DNA of 64,000 bases, taken from Halovibrio salipaludis (GTDB taxonomy: Bacteria; Pseudomonadota; Gammaproteobacteria; Pseudomonadales; Oleiphilaceae). Below, piece by piece: positions 7,850 to 15,584 of the stretch; positions within the stretch are counted from its first letter, which is position 1; every line of letters begins with the position of its first letter. The stretch covers positions 248,001 through 312,000 of the forward strand of contig NZ_NSKD01000003.1 in NCBI RefSeq assembly GCF_002286965.1. Reading direction: 5' to 3'. A model generated the notes under the pieces. That model worked only from the letters and a program-made list of their open reading frames with translations. It was not told the origin of the DNA and did no database searches. The translations under genes and the position numbers were made by a program.

Positions 7850-9217
7850 TCAGGCGGACTGGCTGTGGGACTCATTATTGCCTATGTAAGTCTCCATGGA
7901 GTCATCCAGCGCATGCCACCAGCCGGTGTGATGGGGCAGCGATTGCGTACCGGTAACCGGGGAGGTGAATCCATGGCGATCCCGATAAGTCACAACGTCT
8001 TCGTCCTTGTGGTGCTCCCATTCCTTGAAAATGCTCCGGGTCAGGTCGATATCAAACGCCGGATAATCCGTCAGCCTGACCAGGTCCGCCAGGTGATCAG
8101 CCTGAAAGTCTATATCCTCAAAGGCACTACCAAGGGCCTCCTCGCGTGTCCGCCAAGCATCCAGATCCTCCTGTCGCTCGGCGCGGGTCGGCAGCTGGTA
8201 GCGTCCCAGGATATAGTCCCTGGCCAGCCAGGCCTCGGCATCGAACAATGTGAAGGTGTAGTACTGGTCCTGCATGCCCAGATACATCACGTCCGGGTTA
8301 TCCATCCAGAAGACGCCCTTGTAGAGGTTATCCGGATAGAGCCGATTATGGGTCGTGAGCTTGAGGTCTTCCGCCATGAACGGGAAGCTGTGCTGATATC
8401 CCGTGCACAGGATAATGGCATCGATCCCCCGGGTACTCCCGTCACGGAAGTGAGCTGTCGACCCATCCATGTGCGTGAGCAGAGGGACCTCTTCGATGCC
8501 TTCCGGCCAATCGAAGTTCATGGGCTGAGTGCGGTAGGTGATCGTGATTGGGCCTGAACCATACTTGCGGCACTGGAGCGCGATGTCCTCGGCCGAGTAG
8601 CTGCTGCCCATGACCAGTATGCGCTTACCGCAGAATTCCCGGGCATCCCGGAAATCATGGGAATGAAGGATACGACCCGGGAAACGTTCGAAGCCCGGAA
8701 ACTCGGGGACATTGGGTATGGAGAAATGACCGGTGCCGACAATAACCCGGTCAAAGGTTTCCGTTCGACTCGCCCCGGTATCCAGCGCCTCAATGGTGAC
8801 CTGAAAACACTGCCTGGTGTTGTCGTACTCAACCCAGCGCACGACGGTACCGAACTTGATGAAGCGTTCCACCTGGTTCTTGCGGGCACGGCCGATGATG
8901 TAATCGAAGAGAACCTCGCGGGGTGGGAATGATGGGAGCGGCCCCCCGAAGTGTTCGTCGAAGGAGTAGTCGGCGAATTCAAGAAGTTCCTTGGGCGCAT
9001 TCGACCAGAGATACCGATACATACTGCCATGTACTGGTTCCCCGTGGGCATCCAGCCCCGTGCGCCAGGTGTAGTTCCACAAACCACCCCAGTTCTCCTG
9101 TTTTTCAAAACACACCAATTCGGGCGTCTCGGCTCCCTGTTTGCGTGCTTCTTCAAAGGCGTGGAGTTGAGCAAGGCCACAGGGACCCGCACCTATGATC
9201 GCAACACGTTGAGTCAT
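7850..9217 (-). CDS. tmm: trimethylamine monooxygenase Tmm (bacterial FMO)
   Basis: Tmm oxidises trimethylamine to TMAO with NADPH and O2. The 455-aa length equals the Methylophaga enzyme. Sequence shows the FAD GxGxxG (AIIGAGPCGLA at residues ~5-15), the FMO stretch QENWGGLWNYTWRTG, SMYRYLWSNAPKE, the FMO fingerprint region near GRILHSHDFRD, the NADPH GxGxxG-like VMGSSYSAEDIA and the C-terminal DAIILCTGY. I choose the ATG at 9217 behind GAGGG rather than upstream in-frame starts. It sits 83 bp after the DUF3445 gene and directly before tdm, its metabolic successor. Other FMO substrates (DMS, indole) are possible side activities. Confidence 0.93.
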   Translation of the reverse strand: MTQRVAIIGAGPCGLAQLHAFEEARKQGAETPELVCFEKQENWGGLWNYTWRTGLDAHGEPVHGSMYRYLWSNAPKELLEFADYSFDEHFGGPLPSFPPREVLFDYIIGRARKNQVERFIKFGTVVRWVEYDNTRQCFQVTIEALDTGASRTETFDRVIVGTGHFSIPNVPEFPGFERFPGRILHSHDFRDAREFCGKRILVMGSSYSAEDIALQCRKYGSGPITITYRTQPMNFDWPEGIEEVPLLTHMDGSTAHFRDGSTRGIDAIILCTGYQHSFPFMAEDLKLTTHNRLYPDNLYKGVFWMDNPDVMYLGMQDQYYTFTLFDAEAWLARDYILGRYQLPTRAERQEDLDAWRTREEALGSAFEDIDFQADHLADLVRLTDYPAFDIDLTRSIFKEWEHHKDEDVVTYRDRHGFTSPVTGTQSLPHHTGWWHALDDSMETYIGNNESHSQSA

Positions 9218-9300
9218 GGCTTTTCCCTCTATTGCAGTTTCAGATTCCATAGAACAGGATCGGCGTTCCCAACCGATATCCTTCCCTCATGCAGGACCCA

Positions 9301-10371
9301 CTACTCGGGCGCCGCCCCGTAGGCCAGCTCCTCCCCGTCGTCAAACTGCGACAGGTATTCCACGACAATGGGACGGTAATCGATGAAGCCTTTGTAGTCC
9401 GCCAGGTCATCGGGAAGCGTCTTAAGGACCCGATGGAAGCGCTTGGCCCATTTGGGAATAGTAGCGAGCTCGTTCACACTGATGAGGTAACAGCGGATAC
9501 TGAAAAGAACGGCGTTACTGCGCGGCAAGCGGTACAGAGCCTGGAGTTCAACACGCAGGTGGGCCTTATCGCCGACGTTCTCGGGGGTCACCGTGGCACG
9601 GTCAATGCCCCACTTATGGTAATTCTCGGGCGAGGTATCCATACGCGGGTTGACGGTCATGGTCCAATTCAGGCGCCGTACGGGATGACCAACCTGCAGA
9701 TTCAGGAGATACTTCAGGGCGCGGTCAAACACTCCCATTTCATGGGCCCGCGGTACCGGCCCGTGCCACTCATAGAAGTTCATACCCAGATCGAACTGGA
9801 GTGACCAGTCCGCCTGACAGGTGAGCATACCGCCATCCATGTAGAGCATGTCGTCACGCTGGTCGTGAAGGGTGAAATCCCCCTGGACCTGACGCGTGAT
9901 GTACTCGAACGGCTCCATCGGCAGGGTCTCCGGGTCTCCGAACGTAAAGGTATCGTGAATGCCGAGTAACCGGTTCTCCCAGGTCCAGCGATCGCCCTCC
10001 CGGGTCAGGGAGAAGTGCTGCGGGTAGTCCGTGGAGAGTGACTCCATCAGAAGTTCGAGCGTATCCCACTGGGCCGTCATCATGTGCGGTAATACCGTAC
10101 AGCGACTCGGATCCTCTTCCAGCACCTTCCGGCGCTCCTCGATCTCCGACAGGTAATGTTCGTCGATGTCGAAGGCCGGCGCGTAAGCCGATCCCGGTGG
10201 CCCCCCGTTGTGCGGCTCAATGTTGACCGAGTACATATAGCTGTCCTCTGGGAACGGGAAGGGGAAGCGCCGGATGGCTTCCGGGCTGTTGCTATAGGTA
10301 AAATCATCGCGGAACGTTTCCACGGGTTTCACTCTAGGCTCTGCAACCGTTGATTCTGCTTGCATGGTCAT
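9301..10371 (-). CDS. dmmC: dimethylamine monooxygenase DUF3445 haem subunit
   Basis: This 356-aa protein belongs to the DUF3445 / haem-dependent oxidative N-demethylase family, the catalytic subunit that removes a methyl group from dimethylamine to give methylamine and formaldehyde. Family-like blocks include WTWENRLLGIHDTF, LTCQADWSLQFDLGM and the NWTMTVNPRMDTSPENYHKWG region. It has a strong AGGAG 7 nt before ATG 10371. It lies 42 bp after the reductase gene. The letter dmmC follows from gene order (dmmD-A-B-C) as I remember it from Ruegeria; naming of subunits may differ between papers. Confidence 0.85.
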   Translation of the reverse strand: MTMQAESTVAEPRVKPVETFRDDFTYSNSPEAIRRFPFPFPEDSYMYSVNIEPHNGGPPGSAYAPAFDIDEHYLSEIEERRKVLEEDPSRCTVLPHMMTAQWDTLELLMESLSTDYPQHFSLTREGDRWTWENRLLGIHDTFTFGDPETLPMEPFEYITRQVQGDFTLHDQRDDMLYMDGGMLTCQADWSLQFDLGMNFYEWHGPVPRAHEMGVFDRALKYLLNLQVGHPVRRLNWTMTVNPRMDTSPENYHKWGIDRATVTPENVGDKAHLRVELQALYRLPRSNAVLFSIRCYLISVNELATIPKWAKRFHRVLKTLPDDLADYKGFIDYRPIVVEYLSQFDDGEELAYGAAPE

Positions 10372-10413
10372 GATTCGACTCCTGAGCGTTGACCGCAGCC
10401 AGATGCCGCTGGC

Positions 10414-11379
10414 CTATAGATCGAGAACAACACGTGACGTGCGAGCCCTGGATACACAGATCATCATCCGGCTGTTCGCCGCTTTCACGTCATCGGATAG
10501 GAAGTGGTCATGATGCTCGATATCACCTTCGAGCACCCTGGTTTCGCATTCACCGCAGGCCCCGCCCCGACAGGAGCATGCTGGTTCCAGTCCCGCTCCC
10601 TCCAGGGCCTCCAGGACGCTGGCGGTGCCGGGCACTTCGATCTCCCGCTCACTTCTGTGACAGACCACAGTGAATGGCTCCCCGACAGGGGGCGCGGTAA
10701 ACGCTTCGGAATGGACATGGCGAGGCGGCCACCCAAGCTTCGTTGCAGCGGCGCTCACATCGTTGATCAGTCCTGCAGGGCCACAGACGTAGACATGGGT
10801 GCCCAGCGGCTGGTCACGCAGAATCGCGAGCGGGTCCAGGTACTCGCCCTGATCACTTTCGTAGAAGCTGGCGGTTGGCTCCCGGGCCGCAATGGCATCC
10901 CGGTAGGGAGCGCCGTCGTCATCCCTGAACTGGTAATGCAACTCATAGGGCACGCCGCGCTGACGCAGCTCGTGCATCTGCGCGAGAAACGGCGTTATCC
11001 CGATACCGCTAGCGATAAGCACATGCCGGCGGGCAAGGACATTCAGCGGGAACAGGTTGACGGGCGCGGATATATCCAGGAAATCGCCCTCACCGACCCG
11101 CTCATGCATGAACAGGGAGCCGCCCCGCCCCGCATCGTCACGGCGCACCGAGATCCGGTAACAGCGGCCGTCATCCGGCGGACTGGTGAGTGAGTAGGGG
11201 TTGCGGTGGCAGACCTGCCCCTGCGCATCCTTCATGGTGACAACCACGTGGCTGCCCCCGGAGAAACATGGCAGGGGAATGCCCTCAGTGTGCTCGAGGG
11301 TAAAGGTCTTCACCGAGGGTGTGACCTGATCGATTCCGGTCACACGCACCGGGATACTGGGTTGCTGTGAGGTGATCAT
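10414..11379 (-). CDS. dmmB: dimethylamine monooxygenase reductase subunit (FMN, NAD(P)H, [2Fe-2S])
   Basis: The 321-aa protein has the phthalate-dioxygenase-reductase layout. A flavin-binding barrel (~1-105, RNPYSLTSPPDD) is followed by an NAD(P)-binding domain (ASGIGITPFLAQM, VYVCGPAGLI) and a C-terminal plant-type ferredoxin with CSCRGGACGECETRV plus a distant C in MMICVSRA as the four cluster cysteines. It would pass electrons from NAD(P)H to the haem subunit. Its ATG overlaps the stop of dmmA in an ATGA, so translation is coupled. Confidence 0.9.
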   Translation of the reverse strand: MITSQQPSIPVRVTGIDQVTPSVKTFTLEHTEGIPLPCFSGGSHVVVTMKDAQGQVCHRNPYSLTSPPDDGRCYRISVRRDDAGRGGSLFMHERVGEGDFLDISAPVNLFPLNVLARRHVLIASGIGITPFLAQMHELRQRGVPYELHYQFRDDDGAPYRDAIAAREPTASFYESDQGEYLDPLAILRDQPLGTHVYVCGPAGLINDVSAAATKLGWPPRHVHSEAFTAPPVGEPFTVVCHRSEREIEVPGTASVLEALEGAGLEPACSCRGGACGECETRVLEGDIEHHDHFLSDDVKAANSRMMICVSRARTSRVVLDL

Positions 11380-12002
11380 GAATCAAGCTCCTCCGGCTCA
11401 GGCACGTCACCCGGCGCCTCGGCGTCCACACAAACCCCCTGGTAGACACCCAGCCGGCGTGAGAAGTGATCCCTGACGAAAAGGTTCAGGCCACAGCCAG
11501 GACACTGGTATACGGTGGTGGACACGGCAGGATCGGTCGTTTTGCAGTGTATACAGCACACTGGCCGCGCCGGCGGACCGCACCGTTCCATCTGGATGGC
11601 CGCCTCCGATATGCCCACCCCATCGCGGGCGGTCGCCACAACCCGCCAAAGAAAGGCTTCACTGCCGGCAACGTACAGCCGTACTCCCATACCCGAGTCA
11701 GCAAGGTAGTCACCCAGTGCACTGCAAAGGCCCTCGGTATCAGGGAATCGCCAGGGCTGTGGAAAATCACGGCCACCCTCAGCCAACTCTTCACCCTGGT
11801 CGGGACCAGCGCCTGCCGTATAGAAGAGAGCCACGGCGGATGCCTCCGGCGCCATGCCGTCATTCCCTTCAGCCAATTCGCGGCGTAGCCGCAAAAGTGC
11901 CTCCGCTCCGGGGCCTTCGCCCGCGAGCACATGCTGGCAGCCCCCCGGATCAGGCGTAAGCCCTGTATAGACTGGCTTGCTCTTGATGCCTGGTATCGAC
12001 AT
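11376..12002 (-). CDS. dmmA: dimethylamine monooxygenase DmmA-family small subunit
   Basis: This 208-aa protein has a C-terminal cysteine-rich module, CCIHCKTT then YQCPGCGLNLFVRDHFSRRLG, resembling a rubredoxin-like or zinc ribbon site that could carry a metal or relay electrons. The N-terminal part contains LRLRRELAEG and an LYVAGSEAFLWRV segment without a familiar fold. I recall proteins of this size and cysteine pattern, beside the reductase and DUF3445 subunits, as the DmmA family. Strong AGGAGG before ATG 12002. It overlaps dmmB by 4 nt and follows the cupin gene by 30 bp. Confidence 0.8.
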   Translation of the reverse strand: MSIPGIKSKPVYTGLTPDPGGCQHVLAGEGPGAEALLRLRRELAEGNDGMAPEASAVALFYTAGAGPDQGEELAEGGRDFPQPWRFPDTEGLCSALGDYLADSGMGVRLYVAGSEAFLWRVVATARDGVGISEAAIQMERCGPPARPVCCIHCKTTDPAVSTTVYQCPGCGLNLFVRDHFSRRLGVYQGVCVDAEAPGDVPEPEELDS

Positions 12003-12032
12003 GCCGAACCTCCTGCGTCACGGTCAGCCGCG

Positions 12033-12389
12033 TTACCCTTCACCTTCCCGGCGCTGGCCACAGAAAAACCCAACACCGAAATCATCGGTTTCGAAGGTAA
12101 TCTGACTGCCCGCCGGGAAATAGAAGACATCACCAGGGCGGGCCTCAACGCTCTGGCCGGTCTCATCCGTGATGGTGAAGCCGCCGGCAAAAATGCACTT
12201 CATCTCGTGATAGGTGTAGTCGTAGACCAGCGGCTTGTCGGACTTCTCCATACGGAAGAAACCACTCACAATGGTTTTGTCAGGATCGTCGGAAGCCGCG
12301 ACGTCCCCGAGCCAGGCGTTGCACCCCTCCACTTCCATACTGGGAAAACTGCGCTCGGAGGCGCCGGGGAAATGGGTCATCTTCTGCAT
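12033..12389 (-). CDS. small cupin-domain protein, first gene of dmm operon
   Basis: The ATG at 12389 follows AAGGAG at 7-nt spacing; the frame is open further upstream but that part overlaps the promoter. The 118-aa product is one cupin barrel (DYTYHEMKCIFAGGF, GQSVEARPGDVFYFPAGS), similar to the DUF861/EutQ-like cupins. The first cupin motif is reduced to YHEMK and lacks the full HxH set, so metal binding is uncertain. In the Ruegeria dmmDABC order this position is dmmD, a gene reported as needed for growth on methylamines; equating the two is an inference. Confidence 0.8.
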   Translation of the reverse strand: MQKMTHFPGASERSFPSMEVEGCNAWLGDVAASDDPDKTIVSGFFRMEKSDKPLVYDYTYHEMKCIFAGGFTITDETGQSVEARPGDVFYFPAGSQITFETDDFGVGFFCGQRREGEG

Positions 12390-12441
12390 GACGGATCTCC
12401 TTTTTCGTTTCTCTATGGGAAATAAAATTTCCTCTAAAGAA

Positions 12442-12457
12442 TGCAAAAGCTTTGCCA
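12442..12457 (-). promoter_or_regulatory. sigma-54 (-24/-12) promoter of the cupin-dmmABC-tmm-tdm operon
   Basis: On the minus strand this reads TGGCAAAGCTTTTGCA, with GG-N10-GC spacing and both boxes close to consensus. It lies about 53 bp before the cupin ATG. It shares TGGCAA and TTGCATTC with the purU promoter, including the two bases after the -12 box. This supports shared control of both methylamine transcription units. Confidence 0.75.
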
Positions 12458-12619
12458 AAAAGGACGCCCTACCATCCACCCTTTTTCGGGAAAACGCAGA
12501 TCATTGATATTGAAGTAATTTCAAAGAAAGGAGAGTTTACAAGCGCACGGAATGCCTCAGTCCCCACCTGGGAGGAATTGGCCTCAAAACGTTCTTTCTT
12601 AGTGCGGCTGCGGCCCGGT

Positions 12620-12636
12620 TGCACTCTTACAGGACA
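12620..12636. promoter_or_regulatory. weak NtrC-like site upstream of dmm
   Basis: TGCACT-CTTAC-AGGACA keeps a perfect left half and four of six right-half positions of the NtrC palindrome. It sits about 165 bp upstream of the -24 box, just outside the end of acpH. It is weaker than the site before purU. Confidence 0.3.
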
Positions 12637-12659
12637 TCAAGGCAACTAATAGCCGGGGC

Positions 12660-13250
12660 TCAGACTCGGGTAGCTTGAGTACAGACCCCGAGGTCACGCT
12701 GCAGCTCCCGGAAGAACCGTAGGAAGCGCGCCTCGAGTTCCTCGTTGTGGTGGTGTATTTCCTCGATGATGCCCTCGAACCGGTTAGGAAACCGGATACG
12801 CCCCGCAACCCGGTCGAGCGCATAGCCGATGCTGTCAAAATCCCGGTAATGGCCGAACCAGTCGTCCAGGGTGATCCGCCGCGTCACGCGGATCATGGGA
12901 TCCGGCATCAGGTGTTCATGTTCCCGTAGTTCACGGTACACCTGCCGGATAAAGGCATCTGGATCCCGGCCACTGAATTCCGGCCAGTACCTGAGCAGGT
13001 AATGGTCATAGAGGATGTCCAGGGCCACACCGGCAAAGCGGCGCCGCCGCGAAGAGAACAGGCGCCGGCTCGCCAGGACCTGGGGATGGCGATCCGTGTA
13101 GCCGTCCACCGAGAGATGGTGCCGCACGCCCAACTGGACCTGCTCAGGCAGGCCCTGCACCCTGACGCCCCGGCAGAAATCACCGAGAATGCTGCCGACC
13201 CTGGCCTCAGGGGAATCCGGGGCCAGAAAGAGGTGGGCCAGATGATTCAT
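12660..13250 (-). CDS. acpH: ACP phosphodiesterase-family protein (AcpH, DUF479)
   Basis: AcpH removes 4'-phosphopantetheine from acyl carrier protein. The product from ATG 13250 (AGGAG at 7 nt) is 196 aa, the usual length. It begins with the typical MNHLAHLFLA and shows GSILGDFCRG, GVRHHLSVDGYTDRHP, VALDILYDHYLL and ALDRVAGR, all family signatures with the HD-like histidines and aspartates. An open frame continues upstream but is not family sequence. The gene is unrelated to the amine module; it ends just upstream of the dmm regulatory region. Confidence 0.92.
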   Translation of the reverse strand: MNHLAHLFLAPDSPEARVGSILGDFCRGVRVQGLPEQVQLGVRHHLSVDGYTDRHPQVLASRRLFSSRRRRFAGVALDILYDHYLLRYWPEFSGRDPDAFIRQVYRELREHEHLMPDPMIRVTRRITLDDWFGHYRDFDSIGYALDRVAGRIRFPNRFEGIIEEIHHHNEELEARFLRFFRELQRDLGVCTQATRV

Positions 13251-13407
13251 CGGAGCGCTCCTGTTGCATTTCCGGATGAATGGCCACATGTAGTCTCTGA
13301 CGCCGATCCACCAACAAAGGATGCTGGCGGTCCTGTCCGGGTGGCGCTGGCCAGTAATGGGAGCGACAATGCTGTCAGGATCCGCTGTTTCCTCCAAGTC
13401 GTAAAGG

Positions 13408-14355
13408 GTGCTGATATTGGCATACTCACCAGGGTTCCTGGGCGCGATACTTGATTCCATCAGTGAGAGCATCGTCGTTATTGATGGAGTCGGTAACATC
13501 CAGTACGTGAACCGGTCCTGGAGTGAGTACGGTGACACCAACAATGCCTGTATACCCAGTGACGACTGGCACACGCTGAATTACCTCACGGAGTGCGACA
13601 AGGCATCCGCCATGGGTGATGAGTTCGGCACGAACGCCGGTTCGGGCATACGGAGTGTCCTGAATGGCAGCCAGTCTGAATTCTATCTTGAGTACCCCTG
13701 CCACAGTCCTGATGAAAAACGCTGGTTCATGATGCGGGTCGCGCCACTCCAGCTGAACGAGGCCGGTTACTTCGTGATCGTCCACAAAAACATCACTGAA
13801 CGGAAACTCGCCGAGGAAAAAGTCAGCGCGCTCGCGAGAATCGACGGGCTTACCGGCATCGCCAATCGCCGCGCCTTTGACGAATTCCTTCATGAGGAGT
13901 GCCGCCGGTGCATGAGGCTCGGAAAACCAATCTGCCTTGCCATTGTGGATCTGGACCATTTCAAGATGCTCAATGACACCTATGGTCACCAGTTGGGTGA
14001 TGACTGCCTGCGCCAGACAGCTTCCCTCCTGCAGGAAACCGTGAACAGACCCAGTGATCTCTGTGCGCGATACGGTGGTGAGGAATTCGCCCTGATCTGG
14101 GGCGACACGTCACTGGAACAGGCAAGACAACTGCTGAACCAGTTCCTGCGGAGTCTGAGCGATGCAAAAATGCTCAACATACACTCGCCTGCCGGCAAAT
14201 ACCTCACAGCCAGCATCGGCCTGACATCAATGGTCCCCACCACGGATTCGGACATGGACGAACTGATCGGACAGGCTGATCACATGCTCTATATGGCAAA
14301 AGCCAACGGACGCAACAGGATCGAATCCCAGGACAAAAGCACCCCCGGAAGATGA
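13408..14355 (+). CDS. PAS-GGDEF diguanylate cyclase
   Basis: The protein would make c-di-GMP from two GTP. Residues ~10-130 form a PAS domain with a following PAC-like end (FVIVHKNITERK), and ~145-310 a GGDEF domain with DGLTGIANRRAFDEF, the metal-binding IVDLDHFK and an intact active-site GGEEF. An RxxD inhibitory site (RPSD) lies five residues before it. The start is uncertain: an in-frame TAA lies two codons before the GTG at 13408 and no good ribosome site is visible, so the N-terminus begins almost inside the PAS domain and may be truncated. There is no membrane segment, so it is probably cytosolic. Confidence 0.88.
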   Translation: MLILAYSPGFLGAILDSISESIVVIDGVGNIQYVNRSWSEYGDTNNACIPSDDWHTLNYLTECDKASAMGDEFGTNAGSGIRSVLNGSQSEFYLEYPCHSPDEKRWFMMRVAPLQLNEAGYFVIVHKNITERKLAEEKVSALARIDGLTGIANRRAFDEFLHEECRRCMRLGKPICLAIVDLDHFKMLNDTYGHQLGDDCLRQTASLLQETVNRPSDLCARYGGEEFALIWGDTSLEQARQLLNQFLRSLSDAKMLNIHSPAGKYLTASIGLTSMVPTTDSDMDELIGQADHMLYMAKANGRNRIESQDKSTPGR

Positions 14356-14464
14356 CGCCATGAAGCGCAACACTGCTAACATTAACCACAGCATCCAGGT
14401 CAACGAGGCCCCCACGGCGATTGATGATCGCCCCGTTGGCCCTGCCTAGAGATGGGCCCTTCCC

Positions 14465-14725
14465 CTAGCCGCTGTCACCACCGGCAACGGGAAGGATGAG
14501 ACCCACCTGTTCATCAAGGGTCCCATAGCGGTTCATGAAACTGCTCTGGCAGTTCTGATCCACCAGGGTCTGGTACAGGCCTGCTCCTGCTCACCGCCTG
14601 ACTCGGTATGCCGCATCGTCAGCCTTGGAGGGGCTTCCGTTCCTCCCGGTGCGGTCGCGTTCACGCGGATATTGTGCCCCGCATACTCATAGGCGAGGGA
14701 CACCGTCATGGCAATGCCATCATGC
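14465..14725 (-). pseudogene. decayed short-chain dehydrogenase, BenD-like remnant
   Basis: On the minus strand one frame gives LAYEYAGHNIRVNATAPGG and TEAPPR. After a one-base shift near 14600 the next frame gives QTLVDQNCQSSF, RYGTLDEQ and LPVAGGDSG before a TAG at 14465-14467. These are the C-terminal landmarks of cis-diol dehydrogenase BenD, in order, with the usual ~20 residues between DEQ and LPVAGGD missing. The N-terminal nucleotide-binding half was not found. It is therefore a frameshifted, internally deleted relic. The rest of 14356-14828 holds nothing else I can support. Confidence 0.7.
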
Positions 14726-14828
14726 GCCTGACCAATACCATTCTCCAGAAGCTGGTGGAAAACCGCCTGTCAGGCCGTTATCCCTGATCCTGTCCCATGC
14801 TCCGCCGCCCCCTGCGTTCTTAAGGCCG

Positions 14829-15467
14829 CTACTGGGATTCTTCCAGGCCCAGACGTTCCCGCACGGCCGGCTCCCGGCTGGTCTTCAGCCCGGCGGCCTT
14901 GCCTTCCTCCAGAGCGATCTCGGCGGGCACGCCCATCTGATGGCGATACAGGGCCCACATGGCACCTACCCGGTTACTGCTGGCGCAGTGCACCAGAACG
15001 GGATAGTTGCCAGTCGTTGAAACAATTCTGGCGAACTCCTCAACCTGTTCTTCTGTAGGGGCCTTGCTGGAAATACTGATGCTGAAAAAATTCAGCCCGG
15101 CCTCATGGGCGGCTTCGCGCTCCGCCTCCAGCCCCTCCTCGGGCTTGAGCAGGCTCACAACTGTGGTAAAGCCCATGCCCTTCAGTTCCTCCAGCGCGCC
15201 ATCGCCCAGCTGACCGCCGGTTCCGATGAACGGTGCCGGGCGGTTGTAGTTCCCCACCGCCTGGGTCATTTCATCACCGTATGGCGCCAGATCAATATCA
15301 CGGCTGATATCGAAAGGCAGCCCCCGCTGCGCGGCCTTTTCCGTTACGGATGCCTGATGACTTTCAGCCTCATCGGCCTGGAAATGGGCACAGCCTGTTG
15401 CCCCCAGACTGAGACTGAGCACCAGCCCGACGGGCAGTGCTGCTTTCATCACGCGATTCCTGATCAT
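14829..15467 (-). CDS. lipoprotein with DSP/PTP-like (DUF442-type) domain
   Basis: The 212-aa product starts with a lipoprotein signal (hydrophobic run, lipobox GATGC at residues ~22-26), so it is anchored on the periplasmic side. Residues ~75-200 resemble the DUF442 / dual-specificity phosphatase-like domain, with the P-loop HCASSNR fitting the phosphatase C-x5-R signature. Such domains also occur in the sulfur-transfer protein controlled by BigR. It is divergent from a BigR/SqrR-type gene with a shared palindromic operator, which suggests a role in sulfide/persulfide handling rather than protein dephosphorylation. This functional link is inference. Confidence 0.82.
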   Translation of the reverse strand: MIRNRVMKAALPVGLVLSLSLGATGCAHFQADEAESHQASVTEKAAQRGLPFDISRDIDLAPYGDEMTQAVGNYNRPAPFIGTGGQLGDGALEELKGMGFTTVVSLLKPEEGLEAEREAAHEAGLNFFSISISSKAPTEEQVEEFARIVSTTGNYPVLVHCASSNRVGAMWALYRHQMGVPAEIALEEGKAAGLKTSREPAVRERLGLEESQ

Positions 15468-15484
15468 CGTTTTCCCCCTGCCTC

Positions 15485-15506
15485 TATATTAAGTATTTCT
15501 AATATA
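15485..15506. promoter_or_regulatory. palindromic operator for the ArsR-family regulator
   Basis: TATATTA and TAATATA flank eight bases in the 117-bp divergent region between the lipoprotein gene and the regulator. A/T-rich, interrupted palindromes of this kind are typical operators of BigR/SqrR-type repressors. It is placed to cover the lipoprotein promoter and to allow autoregulation. Confidence 0.65.
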
Positions 15507-15584
15507 AAGACTGGAGAATATCCAGTGCAAATACAAGAGCCGTTCAACGCAGTATAATTGGATGACAAAACCGGGGAGCAACAG

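Noticed and set aside
13251-13574. N-terminal extension of acpH
   Set aside because: Family proteins start at MNHLAHL; the extra part overlaps the divergent PAS-GGDEF gene and has no similarity.
14625-15020. 131-aa plus-strand frame over the benD remnant and the lipoprotein gene
   Set aside because: It covers the end of the lipoprotein gene antisense and the pseudogene; no coding signature.
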